Of a stretch of 64,000 nucleotides of DNA, positions 10,473-26,841 are shown in pieces. Within the stretch, counting starts at the first letter, position 1. Each line of letters starts with the position of its first letter. Both the position numbers and the translations under genes were made by a program. The notes beneath the pieces were generated by a model. It was not told the origin of the DNA, ran no database searches, and saw only the letters and a list, made by a program, of their open reading frames with translations. This DNA comes from Diphasiastrum complanatum (taxonomy: Eukaryota; Streptophyta; Lycopodiopsida; Lycopodiales; Lycopodiaceae), in contig CM055108.1 of NCBI GenBank assembly GCA_029204225.1, forward strand, positions 9,774,056-9,838,055, read 5' to 3'.

Positions 10473-12919
10473 ATGTCAAGTAGTTCTACCTCTTCTATTC
10501 CAATAGTTGTAACTCAATATGTTGCAACAAGTGCAACATCTTCATCTGACATTCCCAATGAAAGCTTTTTTTATAAAGCCACTCCTGAATCTGAACATAT
10601 TTTCGTAAATGATGTGGCATCGTCATCATTTACCCGTTCATCTTCTGAAATTTCTCAAGCAAGTACTTTTCAAGAAATGACGTCTCTTACTCAGCTTGTA
10701 TCAAATTTTTCGACCTCGTCCTCCTCCTCAGATACAGGCTCGACACAATTAAAATATTGTTCTTTTGAACAAGTTGAATCATTGAGTGATGAGTCAAAAG
10801 CTTCAATTCACTCAGTTACCGATTCTAGTAAATCAATAGATCCCCGTAAATCTGTTGATCAGTGACGTTCAAGATTTTCTTATGTTCGTAGGAGACCTTC
10901 TCAAAGTGATGCTCGTCGTGTTAAATCTTAAAGGGCTATATTTGTTGAAAATTTAAAGACTTCTGAGGGTCCAGAACATCCTGAAGTTGGAGCCAAAATT
11001 CCGAATCATGAAATCTCAACACCTTCTCAACCAGTTCAAGCACATACTAGTGTCACAAGTTCAATTTATAGATCAGACTCCAAACAAAAAGAAAAATACA
11101 AGAGAGACTTGAGATCCTCACCTGATTTAACGAATCGTAAAAAATAGTTAATTACAAAATCTAAGATTCAAAAGGTACGGAATATTATTTGCTGCTCATC
11201 CTGTTGTTTGCAAAAGCCGAGTATTAGAGAAATTGAAGAATTAAGATCAAATTTTTTTTTATGAAGTAAGGATGAGAGAGATTATTATTTGTGTGCAACA
11301 GTGAGGCCGAACAAAAAATTATTTTCGTATTTTTTAAATGCTTTGGAGGTTTGTTGCAAAGTTTGCAAAGTAGTTCACGCAATCGGAAACTCACGGCTGC
11401 AACGAATGCATGCAAGGCTTCAGAAAGACCCAACATTACGAAGATCCTTACAAAGTCGAACTGTTTTTTTATATGTTATAAATGCAACTGCTTGGCTAAA
11501 GTATTTCATAGATGTGCACGAAGAGAAATTGCCTAATTCCTTATATTTTCACTTGTCGGATAATTTTACAAAATTAAAAATATTTTTGATGTACAAAGAG
11601 TTTGCAAAAAACAAAAAATGTTTCCTATTTGAGTTACTCATATTTTTTTAGAATTTAGAAAAAAAAATTGGACTGGTAAAGATTTTCAAAAAATCACGAA
11701 TGATAGTATGCTTCACTTGCGAGTTGTTAAAGTCTGCAAAACAACTTGCAAAGACCAATGACGAGAAAGGTAAATATTAATCAAATTTCTCATTCATTTT
11801 AATACTTTCTGTTTTGAAAAAAATTATGTTGCAGTCTTTTTTAGCACCATTATGATATGATATTTATTCTATTAAATAAGTGAATCATTGTATTTTTACT
11901 AGATGCTGCAAAAGCTCTTCAACTGCATAGAGATCAACAAACAGTTGAAAGACAAAAGTTGGCCAAGCATAAAAAGAAATGTTTGGAATGTCCACAAAAA
12001 TATCTGGGTCTTGTTATTGATGGCATGGATCAGAAGAAAACAATGTTGTCTCATTTTGTTAGAGGACCCAAAAAATTGAACGAGACAGATTCTGTTCAGG
12101 TTCATCTCGTTGGAGCACTTGTGTTTAATGGCACTTTGGAATCCAAGGTCTTTTTTAATTATCCCAATGTTTGAAATGATCCAAATTTGACGATCACCAT
12201 TGTACATAAGATAATTTGCGAATTTGGTGAAAATCTTCTATAAATACTTTATTTGTAACTTGACAACACTGCTACAAAAAATAAAAATCGAACTGTTTTG
12301 GCATACTTGTCTATGCTAGTGGAGAAATTTTTTTTCAAAAAAGTAAAAATACAATTTTTGTTGGTAAGACATATCCACGATCAAATTGATTAAATGTTTA
12401 GTTGCTTTTCTAAGAGGTTGAGACGCAAGAAAACATTTTCATTACCAGTGTTTCAAAGCATTGTTGAGGAATCGTATGTGCCAAAGCCAAACATGTCATT
12501 AATCAGACACACATATGATTTTCGTGATTATGTTAAGGTGTCCAACGAAACAGAACGATGCGTAGCTAATATTAATGATATTAACTTTCAGCACCAGTTT
12601 AAAATCAAATATAACGAATCAGACATTATATTATTATGGGGCAAGCTGAATTCAAATTCAGATTTGTGGGTACCTCTTGAAGGAGTTCGATTTTTGCTTA
12701 ACATTCCATCGACTCAAATCAAGCTTGATCTTTTGTCTCCCTTGAAGTCCTTGCTAGATGAACAAAAGCTGCAAAAATGAAATGGCGTGGTGATTTGAAT
12801 GAAATCCAAATTGGAAGCCTTGTTGCACTTCTAGCTTCAGAAAACAATGAAGGACATCCATTTTGAATGACCAAAGTACTTGGTTTTATTCAAAATAGCA
12901 ATCAAACAAAACTACGTGT
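10473..12919 (+). pseudogene. DUF7869-like presumptive DDE transposase, main part, broken
   Basis: ATG 10473 opens a serine/threonine-rich N-terminus of about 130 residues. After stops, a cysteine cluster (CCSSCCLQKPS, ~11190) is followed by ERDYYLCATVR and EVCCKVCKVVHAIGNSRLQR, the conserved N-terminal block of these proteins. An intron-like gap (11780-11900) precedes KYLGLVIDGMDQKKTMLSHF (first acidic motif, ~12000), then VQVHLVGALVFNG, NDPNLTITIVH, LDNTATKNKNR (second, ~12258) and FLLVRHIHDQID-stop-MFSCFS (third, ~12357-12410). The end is chromo/BAH-like: GSLVALLASENNEGHPF. The D...DN..KNK...HxHDxID pattern is typical of DUF7869-like transposon proteins. Several nonsense codons make it dead. 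Reading stops matching at ACTACGTGT (12911-12919), where an LTR element intervenes. Confidence 0.55.
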
Positions 12920-13018
12920 TTATAGATTCTTCCCAGTCTCAGATGCTCTGCCAAGCAGCCTAACCTCTGAGCTTGAGAAGAACGTAGACTAGCCTTTTCT
13001 ACAATTCTGTTCTGAACA

Positions 13019-14071
13019 TGGAATCACGATGGCCAGTTTTGCAGGTATTCGTTGTAGTATATTCACCCTGCCTGTCAGAGGATGACTGGAAGACTTCGAA
13101 CACTTTGTTGTTTATGAATAAGCACTTGCCAATGGAACAACTAACTCCGTTATGAGGCGAGCCAAGGTGAACAAAGTCAGATTTGCAATGCAGCACGGTT
13201 GCTCAGTTTTCAAGATTCTAAGGGTGTAACCGAATTTAAGGAGGCTAATCTACTTGCAAAACCAGAACTACTCTAAATATGATTGAAAAGCATAGTCAAG
13301 AAAAAAGAAACCACACTAAATAGCATTTTAGAGGTCTAAGAATCAAGAAACCAACCAGACTTTTGATTCTTGGACATCCCAAGAACATCAAGAACTAGAA
13401 TGTTGGAGGATATGCAAGATTTATGTTACATTTCTAGCCTATTTAGTTTACTTGAATGCTGATTCCTACGTTAATTCACAAAGAAATGAAAACTAATCCA
13501 CAACTAGAAAAACAAGAAAACTAATCCACTCTAAATCCACAACCACACACAATATGAATGGAAGGGCATGATCATAGGGGCATCACTCAAGAAAACCATC
13601 ATGATCAAGGAGCTCAATGGATGCATTCAGCATGGAGTTGATACAATACCAAAAAAAAAAAAAAAAAACTCCTCTTCACAAAGAGGGAGTCTCTTAAATA
13701 AGCAAGAGAGCTCCTTAGGTGGCATCCTAGTGGAATTTTCACCTTTCACAAATTACAAGTGGAATAATGCTCTCCACTAGAGGTCACCATAAAAAAGTGG
13801 CTCACTCTACTTTCTTAAAGAGGGGTCTACTTGCATTTATTACATTTGCATAGAAATACTAGTTCCTACATGGTCATTCCATCTTCCGGGATTCACCATG
13901 AGGCTTACATAGTTCTTGCTTGTCTTTCCTAACTATTATTTCTCGGCTCTCATACTCGGCTCTCAGTCTTCGTTCATCTCGTCTTCCCAGAGACCTCCTC
14001 GGTCTAAGGTGAGAGGTGCTCTTGAGTTGCTCTGGCCGAGTATCTTGGGGATTCACCAGAATCAACCAACA
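13019..14071 (-). repeat. LTR copy, left (3' LTR in element orientation)
   Basis: It is colinear with 20428-21444, with scattered substitutions and small indels (for example a longer A run at 13651 and an extra 'ctcatactcgg' near 13950). It ends in CCAACA on the plus strand, so TGTTGG starts the LTR on the minus strand. Confidence 0.8.
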
Positions 14072-16011
14072 TCATCCCACCCCTTATGTGTTGTAGGACC
14101 CACTACAACTCATATTGGATAATGTCGCTCCGCTTCTGCATTGGCATCTTCGATCATCACTTGAAAAAGCGTAGATCCTCGTTCGCTTACATAAAACCAA
14201 GTGTTTATTGTCGCCAGTCTTTATCACAAAAACTGTTTTTCACAAATTGTCGCAATTGGATCAGAATGTCTTATTGCTATAGGTGGTTGACATTCTCAAA
14301 ATTGGAGAGCTCTCAGCAGCTTCACAACTTGCATGCTCGAGTGCTTTTCATGTGTCTCTTTCTTTCATTGTATCTGCCATGGGTGATTTCATCTTTGGTT
14401 TCTTGGCAGATTCTAACTTCTCGAAGGTCTGTATCCTCCATTTGCTTCTGGGTGTTTCCGTGGTTCTTCTCTCAGTTGAAGTTCAGGTCTCAAGGAAAAC
14501 CTTCGATCTACAGGTTGCACAAACTTCGATTATCAGTCTCAAGTGGATGAACTTGTCATTAAACATTTGGTGGTAGGAACTGATTGGACGAATGGTTTGG
14601 TGACAACAAGGAAACATGATGAAGACTTGGTGGCAGGGTGAAGGGGCTGATAGTTCTACAATTGCAGCCTTGAACCCTTGCAATGTCGAGCTTTGACCAC
14701 CACTTGCTAGGTGAGGAGCTCACTTTATTTGTAGGTTCATGTTGTCTTCATCTTTCTTTTTTCGCAGCTCTTTCTTTTGATCCGTTACTTTTGGATTTCT
14801 TTGGGCTTCATAAGAGTGGATTCAACTATCATTGCTCCAGAGAGTTTCTTTTGATCAAGTTCGATCTGACTCATCTGTTGCCTAAGTTTTGTCCATTCCT
14901 CCTCAGCTTCTTTGCTTGACTTCTTATGTCTTCTAGATGCTTCGTCTGCTTCTTAGATCTTCTTTTGGCTGATCAACCATTGTAGGTGGTAGTTGGTCTC
15001 CGCAAGACATTTGCAATGATCTTTTAGCTGCTTCGGTAAGACTATCGAAAAACTGGGAATTTCTCAGAAGAACAATGAAATGATGATAAGCAAATAGATG
15101 GAAGGTAGGGTGGAGGTGGTGACATCGGTAGATGGTGTGGACGATAGGCATGAAAATGAGCGCAGAAGTATGGCAAGAGGTCGGTTGAAGAAGGAGACTA
15201 ATTTTCCAATGCTTGTGTTTTCCTTTCTGAAGGAATTTTTGTCGTGACTGGGTACTTCTTCTGATTGAGTTACTATGGATTGCCCATCTGTCTTCTTAGC
15301 CTTGTCGTTTTCATATTTGACTTGTGACCTTGGCTGTCGATCTTGCTGATGTTATTGTTGGCAATGTGGCTGCTCCAGTGGATGTCTGCATATCCACACT
15401 CTCTCTCTCCCCCCCAAAAAATCTGTTGGTGGAGATGTTTGTGCTGGTAATTGTTCATGCTCAAGATTGGATTGGTGTGTTTAACACGTAGCTAAAACAC
15501 GTTGAACATGCGACTGGACTAAAGATTGAACAAATTTTAACTAAATGTGTTCCGATCTTTCTGAAGTTGATTCGAAGATGAATATGACAATGAGATGTAG
15601 GAATCAACTCTGATGTGACGTGGATTTCTCAAAAATCCTAAACTACTGTACAAGGGAATCTAAAGATGGATAGATGAATGAAAGTGTATTATGGAGATGC
15701 TCTACAGAAGACTCTCGTGCAGTAGCTATTCCTCATGCAAAAATCGATCACCCAAAATAGATGAAGAGAAACAAGAAAATAAACAAACGTTACAGAGAGT
15801 GAGAACTGTATAGCACTTGTCAAATAAAACGGTCATTCATCAACATTGATGATTTACCTTGACAATTGCAATATTCTATTGTTTGTAGAGTAAATAGATT
15901 TACTCTCATAGGCCCTTGTCAAAACAAGGCAGGGTTGGTGAGACTAAAATCTACCATCATTGATAGTTCATGAAGTAAGATATAGCTTGAGATGCATGTA
16001 TGGTTGAGGTA
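14072..16011. other. Interior of the LTR element downstream of gag, no gene recognised
   Basis: This is where pol would lie in a complete Gypsy element (minus strand). I find no RT, integrase or RNase H motif on either strand. Short open frames on the plus strand (14086-14576) have no recognisable features. The region may be untranslated filler, as in other large non-autonomous LTR elements. Confidence 0.4.
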
Positions 16012-17666
16012 CTATGTCCTGAGGACCTCTTTAAACAAGAGATTCAGAACCGAATCTCTATATGGATTTCCGAGACCTAGATTTGTTGTGTATTGGCACA
16101 TTAGAAATCTTATCAACATGTGGAAAGACGAATAGATTTGAGGTTGCAGAAGGGAAGAAAAACTGTCAATTCCCTGTGGAGGTTGCTCTTGGTTGGACAT
16201 TGTAGCAAATGACGGAATATCGGTTTCACGTTCTTTTGACAAGGGCTCATGTCATATTGTCTTTTTGCATTACGGAGCTGGTGTATTGTAGAAGTTTGAA
16301 TTTTTTTTTTTGATTGAGCAGCAAGTTGATCGGTTGGGTGCTATAGTGCTCTACTGTGTTGTCGTAATGATCCTATTGTGATTCATAACTAACGTGATGG
16401 GCAGGTAGGATCTTGGTTGGTTGTTTTGGACAGTCTTTGAAACTGTGCTTTCTGATACTATCATGACACTCAACTATGTTACTTGGTCTTGACTGGACAA
16501 TCAACCATGAAGTGGCCAGTTTCACCACAGATGAAACATCTGGTGTGCAGTGGCCCTTGTATAACGGCATAGCCATCGTGTATGGCTAGTGGTTCTGGAC
16601 TTTCAGGTGGATATTCACGATAAGTCAAGGCATTTTCAGATTGTGATGGTTGTTCTTCGTATTGTTGAACTGTGTGTGCTTGGATAGGTTGATATGAAGG
16701 ACAAGCATCAACAGGATGTGTAGCCCGGCAGTGTGGGCACCATATTGGTTTTCGTCTATAAGGTACCTGTGCAGGGTTCGACTGACGAGGTATACTGCTT
16801 TGGATAGACTTTAGGGTAGTTTGAAACTAATTGGTGAGTTTCTCCATACGTAGTTGATGTTGCTTATTAAGCAACTCCAACTGGAATTTCCAAAGCTGAT
16901 CTCGGGTATCCTCGATCGACTTCGACTCATGGACAGGAGCACGTGGTGCTTGCCTTTCCCTAGATTCGTCAACATCCGATCCTTCGTCTTCTTCTTTGAC
17001 GGCATCAGACATAGCTAACTTGAGGCTCATATATTCATCATTGGATTTAAGCTCGCATCTAATCTTGGAAGGCCGACTAAGAACCAAATGATGAGCATCT
17101 GTTTGGAGGGCTGTTCATGTACTTGACTTTTGAGGTGTTTGAAACGTTCGATATAGTCTCGTACACGTTCGTCTTTTGTCATCTTGATGCTACTCAATTT
17201 GACAGAAGGACTCTCGATCAAGCGAAAGGGCTTAAAACGCTTGATAAAGGACTCTTTCAAAATTGACCAGTCTGTCTTGTCTTCACGATCGAGATTAAAA
17301 ACCCAGTCACGTGCTTTAGCGATGATGGTCATCAAAAACAGTTGGACCATAGCAGCGTGAGATGTTTCGCCATACACATCACATGCATTCTCAAAGATTT
17401 GCAAAAATCTTTGAGGGTCCGAACTACCGTCAAACTTTGGTAGATCTAGCTTGGGTGTAGTCTTTGAAGATGAGCATTGTGGGTAGCAGAAACTCCCGTG
17501 AGGACTCAGCCCTATCAGGTTTTTGTCCCTCGAATGGATTTGTGGATGGCTCGTGTGTTTGGGCCCACATTCGGTAGAATCTATGACGTCCGATTTGTTC
17601 AGCTGTAGGGGACCTTATCTCATATGGATAATCGTCTAGGATTTGAGAATCTGTATGTTGGTCCAT
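16012..17666 (-). pseudogene. Ty3/Gypsy-type gag with two cysteine motifs
   Basis: Minus-strand reading from ATG 17666 (MDQHTDSQILDDYPYEIR) shifts frame near 17440 and continues as a Retrotrans_gag domain: FLMTIIAKARDWVFNLDRED, LKESFIKRFKPFRLIES, ERVRDYIERFKHLKSQVHEQ at 17360-17110. A glutamate-rich coiled region follows (ending NKQHQLRMEKLTN). Next is a WCPHCRATHPVDACPSY motif (~16745-16695) and a CCHC knuckle CFICGETGHFMVDC (~16543-16502). The frame degrades after that. This is the structural protein of the surrounding gag-only element. At least one frameshift is present. Confidence 0.7.
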
Positions 17667-18139
17667 TGGGTATTGTTGTGTCTTTTTTATGTCAGATATG
17701 AGTATCTGGTGTTTCTGGATTTTTTTGGTTTTTGATGTTTTCTGATTTTTCTGGGTTTTTTCAGGAAGTCAAGTGGAAACTCAGTATGAAAAGAGCTTTC
17801 TATTGGTATGGGTGTTGTTTTTTGAAATTTTTTTGGTCCATATTGATAGCCAGTGATCAATCTAAAAGGCCTTGCTAAGTTGGCACCTCGTATTAGTATC
17901 TTGCTATTCGGCATTGCAGCATGCAGTGGTTTTGTTACTATGGAAGGAGTTCATGTCTTCTTTTTTTTCCTTTTTTTTTCCAGTCTCGAACGTGTTGTGA
18001 AGATGGTGGTTCGGTCGAAATGGCAACCAGAGGTCTCGTTTGAAAGTTATGTGTGTTGGTCTGGTCAAGAAATGACCTAATTGCCTCGGTCGAGATCTAA
18101 TCGAATCACGTGGTGGAGATCTTATCCAGGGTCGTCGGT

Positions 18140-18475
18140 CAAGATGCTAACGGAAGTCTTTGGTTCAGGTCTGTCGGTCGAGATCCGATCGAAAACTCGT
18201 CGGTTGAGATCGGATCGGAAACCCATCGGTCGAGATCTGATCGGAAACCCGTCGGTCCAGATCTGATTGGAAACCCGTCAGTCGAGATCTAAACGGAAAC
18301 GCGTCGGTCGAGATCTAATCGAAAACCCGTCGGTGGAGATCTGATCGAAATCCCATCGATCGAGATCTGATCGAAAATGAGTCGGTCGAGATTTCACGCA
18401 GGCTGTCGGTCGAGATTTCACACAGGCCGTCGGTTGAGATTTAACGTAGGCCATCGATTGAGATTTCACGTATGT
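18140..18475. repeat. 26/24-bp minisatellite, left block
   Basis: Tandem units of about 26 bp read GTCGGTCGAGATCTGATCGG plus AAACCC. They shift to 24-bp units with GAGATTTCACGCAGGC from about 18380. About ten units are present, with weaker related sequence back to 18005. Units are rich in GATC and CGATCG. The block breaks at 18475 and resumes at 19905. Confidence 0.8.
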
Positions 18476-18479
18476 CTTC

Positions 18480-19904
<1,425 letters not shown>

Positions 19905-20090
19905 TGAGATTTCACGTAGGCCATCGATCGAGATTTCACGCAGGCCGTCGGTCGAGATTTCACGTAGGCCGTCGGTCTAGATTTCACGCAGGCCGTCTGT
20001 TGAGATTTCATGCAAGCCGTCTGTTGAGATTTCACGCAGGCCGTCTGTTGAGATTTCATGCAGGTTGTCGGTTGAGATTTCAGAGGAGCG
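19905..20090. repeat. 24-bp minisatellite, right block
   Basis: About seven tandem units of GAGATTTCACGCAGGCCGTC plus GGTC. They are the same as the last units of the 18140-18475 block, so a single array has been interrupted by 1.4 kb of other sequence. Confidence 0.8.
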
Positions 20091-20427
20091 TCAGTTGCAA
20101 TGAATGCTCATAATTTCAATGGTTGCATGCAACACATTGGGCATCAGGTTGTAAGCATCATTGGCTTAGATTTTATTGGTTTGTCTTACAGTTTTGGAAT
20201 GTGAACTTTAGATTCAGCGTTCTTGGAGTTTGTTTAGTTTCATGTTGTGCTGAATGTTTGAAGAACATGTGGTAATCTGATTTGTGGATGAGTTTCATTG
20301 GAAAACGTTTCAGATCAGAGTAGAGGAGCATCCAAAGAATGCTCAGGTCAAATAGGACACTGGTTTGAAAAGGTTTTGCAAGAAAGACAAGCAAACAGAA
20401 AGACACATAAATAGTGCCTATTGGACA

Positions 20428-21444
20428 TGGGATCACGATGGCCAGTTTTGTAGGTATTTGTTGTAGTATATTCACCTTGCCTGTCAAAGGATGACTTGAA
20501 GACTTCAAACACTTTGTTGTTTATGAATAAGCACTTGCCGACGAAACAACTAACTCCGTTATGAGACAAGCCAAGGTGAACAAAGTCAGATTTGCAATGC
20601 AGCACAGTTGCTCAATTTTCAAGATCCTAAGACTGTAATCGAATTTAAGGAGGCTAATCTACTTGCAAAACCAAAACTACTCTAAATATGATTGAAAAGC
20701 ATAGTCAAGAAACAAGAAACCAAAGTAAATAGCATTTTAGAGGTCCAAGAATCAAGAAACCAACCAGTCTTTTGATTCTTGGACATCCCAAGATTTATGC
20801 CACATTTCTAGCCTATTTAGTTTACTTGAATGTTGGTTCCTACGTTAATTCACAACAAGAAATGAAAACTAATCCAGAACTAGGAAAACAAGAAAACTAA
20901 TCCACTCTAAATCCACAACCACACGCAATATGAATGGAAGGGCATGATCATAGGGGCATCACTCAAGAAAACCATCATGATCAAGGAGCTCAATGGATGC
21001 ATCTAACTCATGGAGACTCTTCTCATTTCAGCATGGAGTTGATACAATACAAAAAAAAAAAAAAGCTTCTCTTCACAAAGAGGGAGTCTCTTAAATAAGC
21101 AAGAGAGCTCCTTAGGTGGCATCCTCGTCTACATTTCACAAATTACAAGTGGAATAATGCTCTCCACTAGAGGTCACCATCAAAAGGTGGCTCACTCTAC
21201 TTTCTTAAAGAGGGATCTTATTGCATTTATTACATGTGGGTAGAAATACTAGCTCCTACATGGTCATTCCATCTTTCGGGATTCACCATGATACACAGTT
21301 CTTGCTTGTTTTTCCTAACTAGTATTTCTCGGCTCTCAGTCTTCGTTCATCTCGTCTTCCCAGAGACCTCCTCGGTCTAAGGTGAGAGGTGCTCTTGAGT
21401 TGCTCTGGCCAAGTATCTTGGAGATTCGTCAGAATCAGCCAACA
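20428..21444 (-). repeat. LTR copy, right (5' LTR in element orientation)
   Basis: Direct repeat of 13019-14071. Shared landmarks include ATCACGATGGCCAG at the left edge, GAATGGAAGGGCATGATC in the middle, and GAGACCTCCTCGGTCTAAGG near the right edge. Divergence between the copies suggests an old insertion. Confidence 0.8.
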
Positions 21445-21446
21445 GT

Positions 21447-21945
21447 ACTACGTGTCCATTGGTTGCGCACCACTTCAACGAATGCTTTTTTGGGAAGGTA
21501 CGAACTCGAAATGTTGCAAGTACATCCAAAGGGCAAGAGAAAGAGATTGCCAAAAAATCAACCAAGAGCCGACGATTTGAATCTACAAGATCTAGATGTT
21601 TTGGCATTTAATTTTGAATTAACAATGACCAATCATCTACGAAAGTCAACAATATCTATATTGATAGAATTAATTGGATTACTTGAAAAACCATCATTCT
21701 CCACTCAACATCAACAGAGAAAAGTTGATTTACAAGGTTTTTTGTCAATATTAGACCCGGATTCTGAGGAAGACATGCCAGTTGACTCTGATGAAGTAGA
21801 TGGGTCTTCCACTTCATCAGCTGAAAACGAGAGTGTTGAGAATATGTCAAGTTCTGAATTGAGAGGCATCAATGAAAATTCCTTAGAAAATGTACTTAAA
21901 AAAAAGAATTGCAAATATAATTTAAGTTATTTTGTATTTCAATAA
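21447..21945 (+). pseudogene. C-terminal part of the same transposase-like gene, beyond the LTR insertion
   Basis: The open frame reads VLRVHWLRTTSTNAFLGRYE..., then DLNLQDLDVLAFNFELTMTN, HLRKSTISILIELIGLLE, and an acidic serine-rich tail to TAA 21945. Left of the LTR element the same gene ends ...NSNQTKLRV on the identical 9-mer ACTACGTGT. Joining the two at this codon gives a continuous protein whose VRVHW...T...F.G.Y order is expected at this place in the family. The intervening 8.5 kb is therefore best read as a later insertion. This end part is open for about 165 codons. Confidence 0.5.
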
Positions 21946-23795
<1,850 letters not shown>

Positions 23796-23972
23796 AAAGC
23801 TTCTCTTTAAAAATCACGAAATCGATCTGCAAATAGAGTCGGGACCTTCAATCCTTTCATTTTGCGGGTTTTTTTTTTGTTCCAAAATTTCTGCGTGGTA
23901 GTGCACTGCCATGTCAATGCAAAAGAAATTTCAGAACATTTGTCACGCATGGCATAAGAGAGCTCTTTGGAA

Positions 23973-24116
23973 AATTTTGCCACGCGTGGCAAAATTCCAA
24001 AAAAAAAATCCAAAGCATTTTGTCATGCATGGCAAATTTTGCCATGTGTGGCACATGCGAGCTTCCTGGAAAATCTTTTATGCGTGGCACTGCCACGCAT
24101 ATTCAAATTTTGAATT
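23973..24116. repeat. Cluster of short perfect palindromes with GCCACG/CGTGGC
   Basis: 23973-23996 is a perfect 24-bp palindrome centred on ACGCGT. 24080-24100 has 10-bp arms (ATGCGTGGCA) around one base. 24101-24115 has 7-bp arms (ATTCAAA). Further TGCCACG/CATGGCA half sites occur at 23945, 24030, 24045 and 24183. They may be subterminal motifs of a transposon. Confidence 0.75.
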
Positions 24117-24750
24117 TGCCAGCCCCCCCCCCCCTCACAGATCTGCTTGGAGGAAGGGCTCGGTGACGGAAAATTTTGACGGCGTGGCAGTGCCATGTGC
24201 GTCCAGTTGCAAACATGCAAGCTACGTTTCACGAGCATGACATTCATAATTTCTATGGCCAAGAGCAGTCGTAGGGGTGCTACCAAATCATCATTTGTTG
24301 TCGACATTTGCCACTACAAGTTGAACAAAGTTGGACATGAAGTGGAAGCAGCCAAGCACACAACACTGACAAATTTGAACGCAATAGCAAGACAATGATT
24401 GATTCAGATTAATGTATAAAAAGACAAGTCAAATGAATGTTCTGAACACAAAACCAATCACGGCTGAAACCACATTCTCATAATGCTAACTCTTCTCTGT
24501 AATAGCTATGAGCTTATTCTAACAATCAATCTGAAAAATAATGAATCAATGCGTGAAAGCACCTGCAATATGTTTGTCTCTCTAATGTGTTCGCTAATAT
24601 ATTTGATGTTACAATGATCATCATCTATATACCACTTTACATTTGTGCATATGTAAGTACAAGAATGTAGATCGTGGCTTGCAATCGTGAGGGCAGTCGT
24701 GAAGCAGTCAAGCGTGCAGGCTGTGGCGTCGTTCCACTCAAAAACCGTTA

Positions 24751-25075
24751 ATGGCCACAAGTGATGTTCTTGCGGGACCTTGTGGTTTCCTTATAACCAT
24801 CACTAACGACTGCAAGTGAGTTCCTTGCGGGACCTTGTGATCACCTTAGGGCCATCGCAAGTGACCACAAGTGATGTTCTTGTGGGACCTCGTAGTCTCC
24901 TTAGAATCTTCGTAAGTGACCGCAAGTGATGTTCTTGTGGGACCTTGTGGTCACCCTTCTACGGGGCCTTGAAACTCACCTCCGCTAGAGACCATAAGTG
25001 ATGCTCTTGTGGGTCTTTGTGCTACTCTTGTAAAGGCCCCTATAGACCGCAAGAAGGGCTCTTGCGAATCTTTGC
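24751..25075. repeat. About 55-bp minisatellite, six units
   Basis: Units beginning GACCACAAGTGATGTTCTTG plus TGGGACC start at about 24753, 24808, 24863, 24918, 24990 and 25044, the later ones diverged. Not associated with a recognised gene. Confidence 0.8.
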
Positions 25076-25202
25076 GATGAATTCCAATGCCTATCTTCAA
25101 ACATAGAGTATCTTTGCAGACTGCGCGACTGTAGCAAAGTGAATGGAACTAGATTAACATATGATTATGGAGAGTAGGTAAACAAATCCAACACTTACCA
25201 CA

Positions 25203-25690
25203 TCCAAAACAGCCTTGAGTAGATCTACCACATTGCTTCTGCATTTGTGCAACATATGCAACATAGGACTTGTTCATAGCAAGATCATAATAAGGTTATG
25301 CTACATTCACCCATGGTTCAACAAGTGGTAAAATTTCAGCCTCCTCCATGGCAAGATTCACGAGAGCTTCGGGTGCATTTGCTCCAACGGGTGTTGCAAC
25401 AATTGCTAGCCTTTGTTTTCGTAATGGAGATTCTAATCTCGGTGCAACATTAGGTGCAACTTGATGATGTGTGCATGTAGGCTAGAACTGGGGACTTTGT
25501 TGTTGCATAACTTGTGGATTAAAAGGACAAAACATAGTATCATGTGTGAATGTGTTGCATAGATGACAATACTTGGCTTAAAAACATTGTTTCAAAGTTA
25601 GGCTTCAAAGTTGGGCACTCATTACTAGTATGATTTTGAGCACAAACTGGACACCAAACATTCTCATGCCATTGATAATTTGACGGTTGA
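25203..25690 (-). pseudogene. Retrotransposon gag remnant with cysteine motifs
   Basis: Minus-strand reading shows WCPVCAQNHTSNECPTLKP near 25650, and after a frameshift YCHLCNTFTHDTMFCPFNP near 25570. A proline/alanine stretch follows, ending near QMQKQCGRSTQGCFGCGK (~25205). The repeated CxxC...H...C pattern fits a zinc-knuckle gag. No pol follows. The exact family is unknown. Confidence 0.4.
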
Positions 25691-26829
25691 GAAAGGTTCA
25701 TACAAGACAAAACCTCAAAATTTCAAATTGGCGAGGGTTCAGAAGATCAATTATCAATGAAAACTCTTGATTAATAATGATTGGTGACACAGAATAATGA
25801 TAATAGTCATGCATTGGAAATAGGAAGTTTTCACATTGCTTTTATTTTTAGTACTCAAGAAAAAGAACAACCTTCGTAGAACAAACTACACGAGAACCAA
25901 CTTTTGTTGAATGGTCTGTTAGCTTGGCCCATAGAGAGCTAGCTGCAACAGCACTTGCAAGGGTTACTATGCATGAAACTTAGAAATTTTACTGTCTGAG
26001 GAGTTTTTTGGACCTGAATAGCAAGTTTTGGATTCAAATCCTACTTTTTGGTAGTAATTTCATTGAAGAATTTTGCTAGATTGTTTGTTGGCTTATTTCA
26101 CTAAAAGGAAGCTAGGGTTTGTATGGGAGCTTGTCTGTTTTTGTAGTTTCCAGAGGTTTTTTGCCTATTTTTGCAAATTGGTTGGGAACTACCCTTCACC
26201 GGTTGGTCAAAAGATTGGGTCAAAAGATTGTCCGTTCTCAAGTTGGCGAAAGTTAATTTGAGAGGATCAGAAAGTCATTTGCTTAGTTAGCATTTTTTAG
26301 CCTCAAAATGTCTTTTTCCAAATTTTTGGAGTTTTTGGTTGATTACAACCAATATTTCGACTTGTACATCATGTAATGGTACTGTAAGATTGCTCTCATG
26401 CTTTTGATTTCACTCACACAAAGAATTTGAATCAAATCAAGCCAAAATTAGCTAAAATTAAGCCTACTAAACCCCAACATTCAAAACAAAGAAAATACAA
26501 GCAAAAAGGAACTAATTCATTCTTTTAAACATTTTTGTCCTATAAGACACATGATGCCAATAATGTGATGGAGCAACAATAACAAAAGATGCAACAGAGG
26601 CACAATTTTTGATGTATTGCACTGATGCAATACATCTTGCTCAGTTCTAGACATAGAGTAAGCATAAAGCCACCATAAATGTGCCTAAAGTAAAGTTAAA
26701 TGCCAAGTTAGGCTAGTTTTGGCAACTAGTCTTGATTCCGGCTCATAGTTTGGATCTAGATTATTCAAACGTGCATTATCCATCACTTTTGGCATTAATT
26801 TGGATTCCTTTTGCTATAAAATTTTATCA

Positions 26830-26841
26830 TGGTATCAGAGC
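26830..26841 (+). promoter_or_regulatory. Retrotransposon primer binding site (Met tRNA)
   Basis: TGGTATCAGAGC, the complement of the initiator Met tRNA 3' end used by many plant Copia and Gypsy elements. No intact gag follows, so it marks a degraded element. Confidence 0.5.
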
